From the NCBI GenBank assembly GCA_030265885.1, contig JAJDGX010000011.1, positions 1-37,102 on the forward strand: a stretch of 37,102 nucleotides of DNA, read 5' to 3'. Positions 15,471 through 23,372 of this stretch are shown in pieces. The translations under genes and the position numbers were made by a program. How positions within the stretch are numbered: the first letter of the stretch is position 1; every line of letters starts with the position of its first letter. The notes beneath the pieces are model-generated. The model was not told the origin of the DNA. It saw nothing but the letters and a program-made list of their open reading frames with translations, and did no database searches. Origin of the DNA: Ruminococcaceae bacterium OttesenSCG-928-L11. Its GTDB lineage: Bacteria; Bacillota; Clostridia; Oscillospirales; Ruminococcaceae.

Positions 15471-16528
15471 TATAGTACCCCACCGGGCAAGATGGCCAAG
15501 GAGGTCACCGGGGGATGTTGGGAATGTTGGCTATCTTGGCCATGTTGACCATCTTCATCGCAGACAGTATACTCCACATCAATAGGCAACTCCCAAAACC
15601 ATTTCCCCTGCCGCTTGATCGATATGACACCCAACGCCGACTTTGCCCGATTCAACGTCTTGGGCGAGATACCTTGTTCCTCCGCCGCCTGCATAATCTC
15701 GACAGCCGGAACAGATCCGTTCCGCAGCGTTGTTTCAATCAGCCGCCGCGCTTTTGAAAACTGATTCTCCGGCTGATAACTTTTGCCGCTGAGCAAATCA
15801 TCAATGCCGATGTCGCGCTCGCCCAGCCAGCGAAAGCCGCTGACTGGGTCAAGCTCAAATGATAATGATACACCCGCCGGGGCGAGGTTGGATTTGCCGT
15901 GGACAACAGCGCGTTCGGTATCACTGATGCGACCTACGGTCAACACACTCCGGGCGGCGGCATAAATATCAATGCTGCCCAGCCCACGATATTGAGACTT
16001 ACCGCCTTTTTTATTCAGATGCCCGATGATGACGATGGCGCAATCCGTCCGCTCCACCACAGTGCCAAGCTGCTTCATCAGCGGGCGCACACCATTGGTC
16101 GAGTGCATATCCGCGCCGCCGAGGTAGGCTTGCAACGGGTCGAGGATAAAAAGCTTGGCTTTCATTTTTACGATAGCCGCCTCGATTCGTTCATCCGACA
16201 ATGACAGCGATTGCTCGTCCTCGTCAATAACATGAACCCTGCCGCAATCCGCGCCAAGTTGCTCAAGCCTGGGCTTTATCGTATCGGCAAGGCCGTCCTC
16301 GGCGGTCTGGAATATAACGGCTGACGGAGCGAGGGTGGCAGTGCCGCCCTCCACAATCCGTTTCCCGCGCGTAACCGCCGCCGCGACAGCCAGCGCCATT
16401 GTCGTCTTGCCGTCACCGGGATCGCCTTGGATGATGGTGATTTTTCCAGCGGGAATATACGGCTCCCAAAGCCAGCTAACAGGCTCGGCCTCAATGTCTC
16501 GCATGGTGATGATTTTCAACTTCGCCAT
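15470..16528 (-). CDS. RepA-like RecA-fold ATPase (helicase)
   Basis: 352 aa. P-loop GDPGDGKT at residues 35-42, Walker B LFILDPLQAYLGG, then VIIGHLNKKGGKSQYRG, as in AAA_25/RSF1010 RepA-type hexameric helicases. The C-terminal part is a winged-helix-like region (ARRLIETTLRNGSVPAVEIM). Probably supports replication or unwinding of the excised element during transfer. Start ATG with GGAGGTGG upstream; overlaps the mobC stop (TGATG) and the relaxase start, giving a coupled three-gene operon. Could alternatively act in replication only. Confidence 0.85.
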   Translation of the reverse strand: MAKLKIITMRDIEAEPVSWLWEPYIPAGKITIIQGDPGDGKTTMALAVAAAVTRGKRIVEGGTATLAPSAVIFQTAEDGLADTIKPRLEQLGADCGRVHVIDEDEQSLSLSDERIEAAIVKMKAKLFILDPLQAYLGGADMHSTNGVRPLMKQLGTVVERTDCAIVIIGHLNKKGGKSQYRGLGSIDIYAAARSVLTVGRISDTERAVVHGKSNLAPAGVSLSFELDPVSGFRWLGERDIGIDDLLSGKSYQPENQFSKARRLIETTLRNGSVPAVEIMQAAEEQGISPKTLNRAKSALGVISIKRQGKWFWELPIDVEYTVCDEDGQHGQDSQHSQHPPVTSLAILPGGVL

Positions 16529-16875
16529 CAGTCCACCTCCAAAATTTTCGTCAGACTGCGAATAATTTTGTCCTGTTGCTGCCAGATTTCATCCAGCCGG
16601 GATTGAATGTCGGCAAGGTCGGCGGCGTAAACATTGCCACTCTCATTTGCGCGTTTAGCGACCTGATTTACATTATTGCTGACAATACGAAGCAGCCGGG
16701 AACACTCCCGCACATCGGTCAGGTCAAGGTTGATAATCATACCGTTCAGCGCCATTTTCAGCAGATACGAACGGATGGAGGGGAAGCCGATTTCCTCCAT
16801 CCGCGCCATAATCTGTGCCTGCTCCTCCGCTGTCACACGGAATCCCATGTTGATATTTCGTTTCAGTTTCTGCAA
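16528..16875 (-). CDS. MobC-type relaxosome accessory protein (Element 1)
   Basis: 115 aa; ribbon-helix-helix-like N-terminus FRVTAEEQAQIMARMEEIGF followed by the MobC helix LRIVSNNVNQVAKRANESG. Such proteins bind oriT and assist the relaxase. The start is taken as TTG at 16875, 8 nt after GGAGG; an upstream TTG lies inside the ribosome site itself. First gene of the mobC-repA-relaxase operon; a terminator for the upstream recombinase lies just before it. Confidence 0.82.
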   Translation of the reverse strand: MQKLKRNINMGFRVTAEEQAQIMARMEEIGFPSIRSYLLKMALNGMIINLDLTDVRECSRLLRIVSNNVNQVAKRANESGNVYAADLADIQSRLDEIWQQQDKIIRSLTKILEVD

Positions 16876-16899
16876 AATAGTTACCTCCAAAACAAAAAT

Positions 16900-16923
16900 C
16901 CCCCGAACTCGAAAGTTCGGGGG
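16900..16923 (-). terminator. Intrinsic terminator after recombinase gene
   Basis: Perfect 10-bp stem CCCCCGAACT / AGTTCGGGGG with a 4-nt loop. Read on the minus strand it is followed by ATTTTTGTTTT, so it ends the recombinase transcript and insulates mobC. Confidence 0.85.
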
Positions 16924-16944
16924 TGATGATGTAATATTTAATTG

Positions 16945-18768
16945 TCATGCCGATTCTGCATCGACCCGTTCTTGTTCCTGTGCACGAGCCTCGGCACGCT
17001 TTTTCTGAACATACCGACGCTCAATTTCACGGCGTTTGGCGCGATGCTCACGCTGACTCTCCTGCTCTGCAAGCTCCTCGGCGGTAAGCTCGGGCAGTGG
17101 CACATCAACCTTGCCGATGAAGTTAAGATAAATTTCAACCTTCTGCTCACGCTCGCCGCTGGATTTATCGGCCTCATAGACAACAACGCGATCCACGAAC
17201 TCATTTATCATGGCGGGGGTCAGCTCGGAAAAATCGGTGTATTTGGATGCAATCTCGATGAACTTGTCCGCCCTTACGCTGTCGGCATCAAAATCATCAA
17301 GCTCGGCTCGCAGCGCCTCGATGGACTGCTCCAGCGTGATCTGTTCTTGCTCGTAATCCGCCGCCAAGATATCAAACCGCTTGCCGGGAATGTTGCCGAG
17401 GGTGTGTTCCTCAAATAATTTTTTGATGAGCGTATTCAACTCCGCCACACGCTTTTGCGCTTTGCCAAGCCGCTTTTTATGCGCCTTTGCCGTCTCGTCC
17501 CGGCGCACCGCCGACGCCTCCCGCACCTGACGGACGAACTCGGCCTCGTTGGTTTTAACAAAGCTGCTAGCGGCACGAATGGCATCAAGGATCAGCTCCC
17601 GCACAACAGCGGTGCGAATCGTGTGGTTAGAGCAGGCATCGGTGAAGCGATTTCTTGCGTTGTTTTTTGTTGAACAGGTGTAAACATCGCTTGGCGGCCG
17701 GGTGTAGGTTCTACCGTTCCAATGCTGATACGGCTTGCCACCGGCCTTGCGGTGGTTGTACATCCGTGCGCCACAGTCGGCGCAGATCATTTTGCCGGTC
17801 AGCGGATTGGCTTCACCGAAGGTGTCGGTGCGCTTGGCGGTTTTACGGCACTGCTGCGCCGTCTCCCATGTCCCTGCGTCCACAATGGCCTCGTGGGTAT
17901 TCTCGAAAATCAGCCATTCTTCCGGTGGCATTTTGCGACCGTTTTTATCCTTGTAGGAATCTTTGCGGGTGCGACAGTTGACGGTGTGCCCCATATATTC
18001 TTGCTTCGACAGCATGGTTGTGATGGTGCTGGGCGACCAAACATAGGGTTCTTTCGGCTTGTTTTTGTTGGTGTAGCCGCCGTTTTCCGGGCGGGATTTG
18101 TAGAACGCCGGACACTCGATTTTTCCCTCAGTGAATATCCGGGCGATCTGCGCCGGTCCCTTGCCATCGATGGTCAATGCAAACATCCTGCGCACCACAG
18201 CGGCGGCCTCCGGGTCTATAATCCACTTTTCCTTATCGTTGGGGTCGTGGATATATCCATAAATGGAGACGTTGGTGAGCCTGCGCCCCTCCTTGGCCTT
18301 GGCGCGGACAACGGCGGTGATTTTGCGGCTGCAATCACGGATATACCACTCTGACATGATGTTGAGGAACGGCGCGAACTCGCCGCTGTCTCGGTTCTGG
18401 CTGTCGATGCTGTTGGCGATGGCAATGAAGCGAACGCCCTTCTCCCGAAAGAGAACCTCGGTGTAAAAGCCCACTTGCAGATAGTCGCGGCCAACCCTCG
18501 ACATATCCTTGCAAATGACCGTCTCAACATTCCCCGCTTCAATTTCGGCAATCAGCCGTTTCCAGCCGGGACGGTCAAAATTGCCGCCGGAAAAACCGTC
18601 GTCGGTGAAATGCTGAATGTTGGTGAAGCCATTTTTACCGGCATAGTCTGCCAACATTGCCTTCTGATTCTTTATGGAGTTGGAATCTCCGTTTGACTCG
18701 TCCTCTTGCGACAGACGCTCATACAGAGCGGTGATTCGAGATGATGAAGCCTGCTGCCTGTTGTTCAT
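16945..18768 (-). CDS. Large serine recombinase, TndX/TnpX type (Element 1)
   Basis: Excises and integrates Element 1. 607 aa. The N-terminal resolvase domain begins ITALYERLSQEDE with catalytic Ser20; VICKDMSRVGRDYLQVG and IANSIDSQNRDSGEFAPFLN follow. The central recombinase domain contains IYGYIHDPNDKEKWIIDPEA and a zinc ribbon with MICADCGARMYNHRK. A coiled coil follows (KRLGKAQKRVAELNTLIKKL) and the C-terminus is Arg/Glu-rich. Start ATG preceded by GGAGGGAG. It has its own promoter with an upstream hairpin (18829-18865) and a leader box repeated at the element's right end. Same length as the Element 2 recombinase at 25442. Confidence 0.92.
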   Translation of the reverse strand: MNNRQQASSSRITALYERLSQEDESNGDSNSIKNQKAMLADYAGKNGFTNIQHFTDDGFSGGNFDRPGWKRLIAEIEAGNVETVICKDMSRVGRDYLQVGFYTEVLFREKGVRFIAIANSIDSQNRDSGEFAPFLNIMSEWYIRDCSRKITAVVRAKAKEGRRLTNVSIYGYIHDPNDKEKWIIDPEAAAVVRRMFALTIDGKGPAQIARIFTEGKIECPAFYKSRPENGGYTNKNKPKEPYVWSPSTITTMLSKQEYMGHTVNCRTRKDSYKDKNGRKMPPEEWLIFENTHEAIVDAGTWETAQQCRKTAKRTDTFGEANPLTGKMICADCGARMYNHRKAGGKPYQHWNGRTYTRPPSDVYTCSTKNNARNRFTDACSNHTIRTAVVRELILDAIRAASSFVKTNEAEFVRQVREASAVRRDETAKAHKKRLGKAQKRVAELNTLIKKLFEEHTLGNIPGKRFDILAADYEQEQITLEQSIEALRAELDDFDADSVRADKFIEIASKYTDFSELTPAMINEFVDRVVVYEADKSSGEREQKVEIYLNFIGKVDVPLPELTAEELAEQESQREHRAKRREIERRYVQKKRAEARAQEQERVDAESA

Positions 18769-18801
18769 AGTGAACTCCCTCCAGTGCTGTTAGCACTTTT
18801 A

Positions 18802-18822
18802 GGCAGCCGACCCATTCGTAGC
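18802..18822 (-). repeat. Leader box of Element 1 recombinase (copy 1)
   Basis: 21 nt in the 5' leader of the recombinase transcript, reading GCTACGAATGGG plus 9 nt on the minus strand. Matches 22477-22497 near the right end of the element at 19 of 21 positions. See findings. Confidence 0.7.
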
Positions 18823-18828
18823 AATGCC

Positions 18829-18865
18829 AGTATACCATAAATGGGACGCTTTTGCAGCGCCCCAT
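18829..18865 (-). promoter_or_regulatory. Recombinase promoter with upstream palindrome
   Basis: Minus strand: extended -10 TGGTATACT (hexamer 18834-18829). A 10-bp inverted repeat with one G-T mismatch (18841-18850 with 18856-18865) covers the -35 region, ending 6 nt before the -10. Element 2 has the same architecture and spacing at 25363-25399. Could be an operator, or the terminator of the upstream tnpW gene. Confidence 0.65.
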
Positions 18866-18892
18866 CCACGTTTTTATCGAAATATTTTATCA

Positions 18893-19108
18893 TCACACAA
18901 CCTCCGCTTCGTTACGAATGAGCCGCAGGATTTTGTCGTTCATGGTTTCACTGCCGGTCTGACTGAAATGCACAGCTACCCGATAGGTGGTAGATCCAAT
19001 CCGTTTGAGCATAACAGTAGGTTGTGATTGACCAGCCGCCGCATGGGGTGTATACTGGTCTTGGATAGCTTCGTTCCGATTGATGTAATCTATCTTGTTT
19101 TCTATCAT
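18893..19108 (-). CDS. TnpW-like transposon protein (Element 1)
   Basis: 71 aa ending in the characteristic RIGSTTYRVAVHFSQTGSET then a MNDKILRLI helix, as in the small TnpW proteins encoded beside TnpX-type recombinases in Tn4451-like elements. AAAGAGAGG lies 5 nt before the ATG. Function is not established; by position a regulator of excision is plausible. It lies directly upstream of the recombinase promoter. Confidence 0.8.
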   Translation of the reverse strand: MIENKIDYINRNEAIQDQYTPHAAAGQSQPTVMLKRIGSTTYRVAVHFSQTGSETMNDKILRLIRNEAEVV

Positions 19109-19225
19109 AGAGCCTCTCTTTCCGCGCTTGAGCGCAATAAAATAGCGAGGATATATAAACCCTCGCCCTCAGTGAAAACGGCCCCGCAAACCCACTGTTT
19201 ACAGTAATTTGCGAAGCCTAATCCG

Positions 19226-19570
19226 TTACATATGGACTTGTTTGTTTCGGTGCTTACGAACCCTCGCGGCGGTGGATTCCCGGCTGGCGGCTTCGGCGCA
19301 GATGTCTCCACAATAGGTTTGCCTGCCGTTCACCGGGAACTTTTTGCCACACCGTTTGCATGGCTTGATCGGCTTGTGGTTGAACATGGCCTCCAGCGCC
19401 GGGTTAAGGGGCAGCACAGCGTTGCGGAAGTATTTGCACAGACCGCTGGTGTTAAAGACGATGCCGAACATATAGCAGTTTCCATCCAGCGGCAAGCACT
19501 CCTTGTAGTGGCCGTCATAATTAGCGCACATGGATGTGACCAACTTGCGGATGGAGCTTTTCTCTTTCAC
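19226..19570 (-). CDS. Cysteine-rich VLP-type zinc-finger protein
   Basis: 114 aa from GTG at 19570. Cysteine-rich small protein common in clostridial mobile elements: TSMCANYDGHYKECLPLDGN, then a zinc finger CKRCGKKFPVNGRQTYCGDI followed by a basic tail (AARVRKHRNK). The GTG has no ribosome site. A perfect GGAGGA lies upstream of an ATA codon at 19594-19592 that would add eight in-frame residues (ISNTRELT). So either ATA initiates inefficiently or the original ATG has mutated. Role unknown; nucleic-acid binding is likely from the finger. Confidence 0.7.
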   Translation of the reverse strand: MKEKSSIRKLVTSMCANYDGHYKECLPLDGNCYMFGIVFNTSGLCKYFRNAVLPLNPALEAMFNHKPIKPCKRCGKKFPVNGRQTYCGDICAEAASRESTAARVRKHRNKQVHM

Positions 19571-19745
19571 AGTCAGTTCTCTTGTGTTGCTTATGGTATT
19601 TTCCTCCTCTCGAAATGATAGGAATGTAATCTATTGATATGCACAATAAATTACACCCCTCCATTAGTAGGACAAAAGCAGGGGGTAAATCGGAACTCTT
19701 TTTGAAAATTTCTCAAAAATATTTTTTCAGGAGGGAGCGGGCAGG
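19571..19745. other. Divergent regulatory region
   Basis: Separates the minus-strand VLP gene from the plus-strand sigma-like gene. Contains the words GGGGTAAATCGGAAC and TTACACCCCT. A related TTCCGTTTTACCCCC word precedes the paralogous gene in Element 2 (about 25013-25027), suggesting a shared control site. No clean promoter hexamers seen. Confidence 0.4.
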
Positions 19746-20402
19746 ATGGAACAGCAGTCATCGGCAAGAAAACAGCTTGTCCGCGACGCCAAGAATGAAG
19801 CGCTTAAGCGGATGGAGGAAGCAGCACGGACGGTTAAAGACTACGAGAGGGTTGTGAAAAAGTGGGATCAGTTGGACGAGAATCGCGAACGGCGAGAGGG
19901 GCGCAATGAGATCGGCCGCCCCGATGAGAAAATGCTCCACTGGACAGAGGGCGAGGACGGTGAAATCAGAACCGAGCTAAACACGGTCATCCCCCGGCCG
20001 CTGGAGCATGAGTGGTGGCGGCAGCATATTCAGGGGAATTTTCTCGATACGATTTTCGATTGCCCGTTTGAGATGCACGAACTGACCTCCAGCCCTACCA
20101 TATCAAATCTGCTCAAAACGCTGAACGAGAACCAATGCGAGATTATGTATTACCGGGTTGTCCGGCGGTATTCGCCCCAGCGGATTGCAAAACTGCGCGG
20201 GCAAAGTGACAGGAACATTCGTAAGGTTTATGACAAGCTGATTACCGGCCTGTGGAACACACTTCACTTGTGGCTATCTCCAAGATATGACGAGGGCTTG
20301 CCCCTGACATTAAGGCAACGGCGATTTATAGAGCGATACCGAAATGGCGAGTTGACAACAGGTAAAACAAAAGCCGCCCTTGACGAAAAAGGCAGCGGAT
20401 GA
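19746..20402 (+). CDS. Sigma-70 region 4-like regulator (Element 1)
   Basis: 218 aa. The C-terminal half has a sigma region-4 type helix-turn-helix: LLKTLNENQCEIMYYRVVRR then YSPQRIAKLRGQSDRNIRKV. The N-terminal half is a charged coiled-coil-like segment. The RBS AGGAGGG is clear. A homologue in the same gene order lies in Element 2 (24328-24966), and both precede a DUF6076 gene. Likely a transcription regulator of element functions rather than a housekeeping sigma factor; no region 2 is visible. Confidence 0.75.
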   Translation: MEQQSSARKQLVRDAKNEALKRMEEAARTVKDYERVVKKWDQLDENRERREGRNEIGRPDEKMLHWTEGEDGEIRTELNTVIPRPLEHEWWRQHIQGNFLDTIFDCPFEMHELTSSPTISNLLKTLNENQCEIMYYRVVRRYSPQRIAKLRGQSDRNIRKVYDKLITGLWNTLHLWLSPRYDEGLPLTLRQRRFIERYRNGELTTGKTKAALDEKGSG

Positions 20403-20459
20403 TAGAGTAGTAATATATTTAGAGTTTTATTGATTACATATTTGTCAGGCGGTGTTGGT

Positions 20460-21356
20460 GTGAATAATTTATTCAAGAAAACAAGCTCCCAATGGGTTAA
20501 ATACAGCGAATATGAATACAGGCAGAGTGAGGATGGCGCGCTGTACATCATGCCCGCGCCAAAGGCGAAGCCGGTTATTTATGACCCGCTGAAAGATGCC
20601 GAGGCGCTGACCTTGGATATGCTGAATGTGGGAATGCTCCTGATGGGCCGCAAGGATGAAGAAACAGTTAAGGCGGCGGTGTTGAAGTTTGTCGGCAAAT
20701 ACGGCTTGCTCGGCTTTATGACGGCCCTACCAACTACGCCGCAATTTATGGATTATGAAGCGGTCTATCTGCCGAAGAATCATTTTATAAAAGAAGAAGC
20801 CTTGACGACACAGGATTATATTGCGCTGTTTTTCCCTTTTGACAAGCCGGATTTTATCAAAAGCGGCAAGGAATCTGTGTGGAACATCAACAACGACCGT
20901 GAAATGATGGCGCTGGCTATGGCAATGGATGATAAGCCGATGGCGCTGAATATGAGCGTTCAGCGAGAATATGCCGAGCGGTACGACTGGCTGGCGACAC
21001 AGTTCAAAGATTGGGCATTTACGTTCGTGTCCAGCTTTCTCTACTATGAGGATTATGATGACCTTGACGAAACCACACGCGATCTGTACCGGCAGGGGAT
21101 GTCTGCCTTTGGCGGCATCGCGCCGACCTACCACATTGCGCTGCTGGACAAGCCGACCATCGTGTGGGATTTTCATTCGCTGCTGCTAGGAGTGCAGATG
21201 ATGTTCAGCTTCATGCTGACGGACGAAACGAAGCCGCTTCGCTCCTGTAGGCACTGCACAAAGGTATTCGCGGCGCAGCATCCGAATGCCGCGTTTTGCA
21301 GCCCGAGGTGCAAGAATCAGTATAACGTGTATAAAAGCCGAGGGAAGAAAGGATAG
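20460..21356 (+). CDS. DUF6076-type protein with C-terminal zinc finger (Element 1)
   Basis: 298 aa from GTG at 20460, chosen because the Element 2 homologue starts MNNIF at the aligned position. The central part is strongly conserved between the two copies (GLLGFMTALPTTP; KDWAFTFVSSFLYYEDYD; IALLDKPTIVWDFHSLLLGV). The C-terminus is a zinc finger: CRHCTKVF, then AFCSPRCKNQYNVYKSR, of CGNR/FCS type. I assign DUF6076 from memory. Function unknown; the finger suggests DNA binding, perhaps with the sigma-like protein encoded just upstream. Confidence 0.7.
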   Translation: MNNLFKKTSSQWVKYSEYEYRQSEDGALYIMPAPKAKPVIYDPLKDAEALTLDMLNVGMLLMGRKDEETVKAAVLKFVGKYGLLGFMTALPTTPQFMDYEAVYLPKNHFIKEEALTTQDYIALFFPFDKPDFIKSGKESVWNINNDREMMALAMAMDDKPMALNMSVQREYAERYDWLATQFKDWAFTFVSSFLYYEDYDDLDETTRDLYRQGMSAFGGIAPTYHIALLDKPTIVWDFHSLLLGVQMMFSFMLTDETKPLRSCRHCTKVFAAQHPNAAFCSPRCKNQYNVYKSRGKKG

Positions 21357-21363
21357 GACGATT

Positions 21364-22386
21364 ATGGAACTGATGCCGATAAATCAGATAACTGAGGAAA
21401 TTAAGACGCTGATGATGGAAGCGCGAACTACTGCTGCGCTTGAAATCAATAAACAGCTTTTGAAAACGTACTGGAATATTGGGCGCATTATTGTTGAGCA
21501 TGAGCAAGAGGGTAATCTACGAGCGCAGTACGGAAAGCGGCTGCTTGCTGAGTTGTCGAAAGAGCTGACACGGGAGTTGGGCAAAGGGTTTTCACGGTCA
21601 AACTTGCAAAATATGAGAAATTTCTATCTTGCCTATTCCAATTTGCCAGACGTGTCTGGCAAATTAACTTGGTCTCATTACTGTGAGTTTTTGGGCGTTT
21701 CCGATCAAGCCGCCCGCGATTTTTATGAAAAAGAATGCGTCAATTCCGGTTGGTCGGTGCGGGAATTGAAACGGCAGATCAATACCTCGTTGTTTGAGCG
21801 CCTGCTGCTGTCCGATGGGAAGGCCAACAAGGAAACGGTGTTGGCGCTCTCCCGCGAGGGCGTTTTGATAAATGAGCCGCAGGACATTATGAAAGACCCG
21901 TATGTTTTTGAGTTTCTCGGTGCGCGGGAACAAAAGCCGGTGCTGGAAAAGGATTTAGAAGCGAAGCTGATACGGCACATCGAGGACTTTTTGCTGGAGC
22001 TTGGTCGCGGATTTATGTTTGTGGGGAGCCAACAGAGAGTGACGCTTGGCAATCGGCACTATTATGTTGATATGGTGTTTTACAACAAGATTCTGAAAGC
22101 CTATGTGCTGATAGACTTGAAAATCGGGCAGCTTGAACCGGAGCATGTCGGTCAGATGAATATGTATCTGAATTATTACAGCGCCGAGGTCAACGATGAA
22201 GGCGATCAAAGCCCCATCGGGATTGTGCTTTGCACAGACAAGCACGAGGTTATGGCAGAGTTTGCCTTTGGCGGGCTGGCAAATAATATTTTCGCCTCTC
22301 GCTACACTTATTATATCCCTGATAAGGAACAGCTGATTCACGAGGTAAAAGCTTTGCTTGAAAGCGAAGGAGCCGAAAACGAATAA
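21364..22386 (+). CDS. DUF1016/YhcG-type PD-(D/E)XK nuclease family protein
   Basis: 340 aa, the usual length. The N-terminal DUF1016 region has LKTYWNIGRIIVEHEQEG, AQYGKRLLAELSKEL and SRSNLQNMRNFYLAY. The C-terminal PD-(D/E)XK core shows YYVDMVFYNKILKAYVLIDL followed by KIG, with the Asp and Asp-Leu-Lys residues expected of the active site. Family members are found in restriction and other defence loci and on mobile elements. ATG at 21364, 7 nt after the DUF6076 stop. It is absent from Element 2, so it is cargo of Element 1. Confidence 0.82.
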   Translation: MELMPINQITEEIKTLMMEARTTAALEINKQLLKTYWNIGRIIVEHEQEGNLRAQYGKRLLAELSKELTRELGKGFSRSNLQNMRNFYLAYSNLPDVSGKLTWSHYCEFLGVSDQAARDFYEKECVNSGWSVRELKRQINTSLFERLLLSDGKANKETVLALSREGVLINEPQDIMKDPYVFEFLGAREQKPVLEKDLEAKLIRHIEDFLLELGRGFMFVGSQQRVTLGNRHYYVDMVFYNKILKAYVLIDLKIGQLEPEHVGQMNMYLNYYSAEVNDEGDQSPIGIVLCTDKHEVMAEFAFGGLANNIFASRYTYYIPDKEQLIHEVKALLESEGAENE

Positions 22387-22410
22387 TTGTATACATATGT
22401 GAAAATACTT

Positions 22411-22435
22411 GCTGACTAAATTGCGCTTAGTCAGC
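22411..22435 (+). terminator. Hairpin after nuclease gene
   Basis: GCTGACTAA pairs with TTAGTCAGC around a 7-nt loop, 24 nt after the nuclease stop. No T-run follows, so termination may be weak. Confidence 0.45.
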
Positions 22436-22476
22436 AGGCCGATATATACCTCCCTCCGGCAAAACCGCATCAATCC

Positions 22477-22497
22477 GCTACGAATGGGCTGGCTGCC
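22477..22497 (+). repeat. Subterminal box at Element 1 right end (copy 2)
   Basis: GCTACGAATGGG plus 9 nt, 19 of 21 identical to the recombinase leader box at 18802-18822. Lies 44 nt inside the right core dinucleotide, reading outward. Confidence 0.7.
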
Positions 22498-22510
22498 GCT
22501 GTTTGTAGGT

Positions 22511-22543
22511 GATAGTTTTCACCCTTTCACAGCATACCTCATC
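22511..22543 (-). repeat. Element 1 right terminal inverted repeat with core
   Basis: Minus strand begins GA (core) then TGAGGTATGCTGTGAAAGGG, and pairs with 2656-2685. TATGCTGT-AAAGGGT is shared with the left end of Element 2, so this is the recombinase-proximal end type. Confidence 0.82.
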
Positions 22544-23041
22544 CCGGTTTGCCATTGTGGACAGCGGGATAGGCGCGACGCTCACGGTTAAATAGATTTC
22601 AATCATGCGTCCATATATAATGAGGAAGATGCAGATTGACATGGCCGTGATGCACAGGGATACGATAGAGGTCTGCATCCAAAGCCCAATCAGCGCCCAC
22701 ACATCCATCGCTTCGAGCTGGGCTTGCAGGGTATCAAGGGCGATTGCGTTGTTCATGTCCAGCGAGCCGGATATGAGCCCGGCGCTGCCGTTCACCACAT
22801 GCTGCGCCACATCGAAGATGCCCATCACAATGTCGAAGGTATGGGTCAGGATGTAGGTGGCGCAGAAGGTTTTGAATATCCACTTGAAGAATATCCAGGT
22901 ATCGAAGTCGTGCATATTGTTCTTGTCGATAATCATCTGAATCAGCTCGTAGCAGAGAATGAAGGTCAGAATCATACCGGCGATTGGAATGATGACGGTT
23001 TCTGAAAGCGACCGAATCATGGAGAAGACGCCGGGGTTCCA
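22544..23041 (-). pseudogene. VirB6/TrbL-like protein, middle fragment
   Basis: Reads WNPGVFSMIRSLSETVIIPI, several hydrophobic helices, then GRMIEIYLTVSVAPIPLSTM and ANR, where Element 1 interrupts it; the end of the protein is at 2428-2655. In situ the frame runs on into Element 1 and stops at 22478. At the other side the frame enters Element 2 at the Trp codon TGG, whose TG is the core dinucleotide. The N-terminal part of the protein is not in the window. An internal ATG at 23020 exists but has no convincing ribosome site. Confidence 0.88.
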
Positions 23042-23070
23042 AGATATATGCTGTAAAGGGTAGCAATGAT
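23042..23070 (+). repeat. Element 2 left terminal inverted repeat
   Basis: AGATATATGC then TGTAAAGGGTAGCAATGAT. Matches the Element 1 right end in TATGCTGT-AAAGGGT and the Element 2 right end in the inner 19 nt. Confidence 0.75.
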
Positions 23071-23090
23071 AGCTACTACTAATACAGCAG

Positions 23091-23113
23091 GACAGACCAG
23101 CTCATTTGCAGTG
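23091..23113 (-). repeat. Subterminal box at Element 2 left end (copy 2)
   Basis: On the minus strand CACTGCAAATGAG-C-TGGTCTGTC, identical to the recombinase leader box at 25405-25426 except for one inserted C. Lies 49 nt inside the core, reading outward, as in Element 1. Confidence 0.7.
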
Positions 23114-23372
23114 GATTGGCGGTTTTTGCAGAGTGGAGGCGGTAGAATCACATATAATCCGGCGGGAGCGGCGATTGCTGTTCCCGCTGTTTTGATTTCA
23201 AGCCTAAATCGTTACAGCCGGATGTAGACATTTAGCGGGTTTTTCGTGCCCGAAAACCCGCATGAACACAGGCTTTTGTGACGCTCAAAATGCTAAAACG
23301 AAGCTCCGAGGGGTAATATGCCACCCACCCACGAAAAAGCGAACATGGGCGCACAGGGTGCGTATTTCACCC
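23114..23372. other. Non-coding end region of Element 2
   Basis: No gene seen. It holds a hairpin at 23235-23261 (GCGGGTTTT / AAAACCCGC) and a GCGGGA...TCCCGC pairing followed by TGTTTT near 23162-23194. These may terminate transcription entering or leaving the element. Confidence 0.45.

Larger units (their letters stand above)
2656..22543. mobile_element. Element 1: TndX/TnpX-type integrative mobilizable element inserted in virB6
   Basis: Ends were set by reconstructing the target. The left flank ends ..CCCCATTC and the right flank begins TCCCGGTTTG; collapsing the two TC copies gives an uninterrupted virB6 codon series. The inner ends are imperfect inverted repeats (23 of 28 matching positions, starting 2 nt in from the core on the left). 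A TC/GA core agrees with what is known for the Tn4451/Tn5397 recombinase family. Contents: IS110 remnant, a nine-gene cargo operon, mobC-repA-relaxase, serine recombinase, TnpW, VLP, sigma-like, DUF6076 and nuclease genes. There are no mating-pore genes, so it is mobilizable rather than self-transmissible. Confidence 0.87.

Noticed and set aside
14472-15548. Plus-strand 358-codon frame opposite the relaxase
   Set aside because: Antisense to a relaxase with full His motif and coupled start; no recognisable domain.
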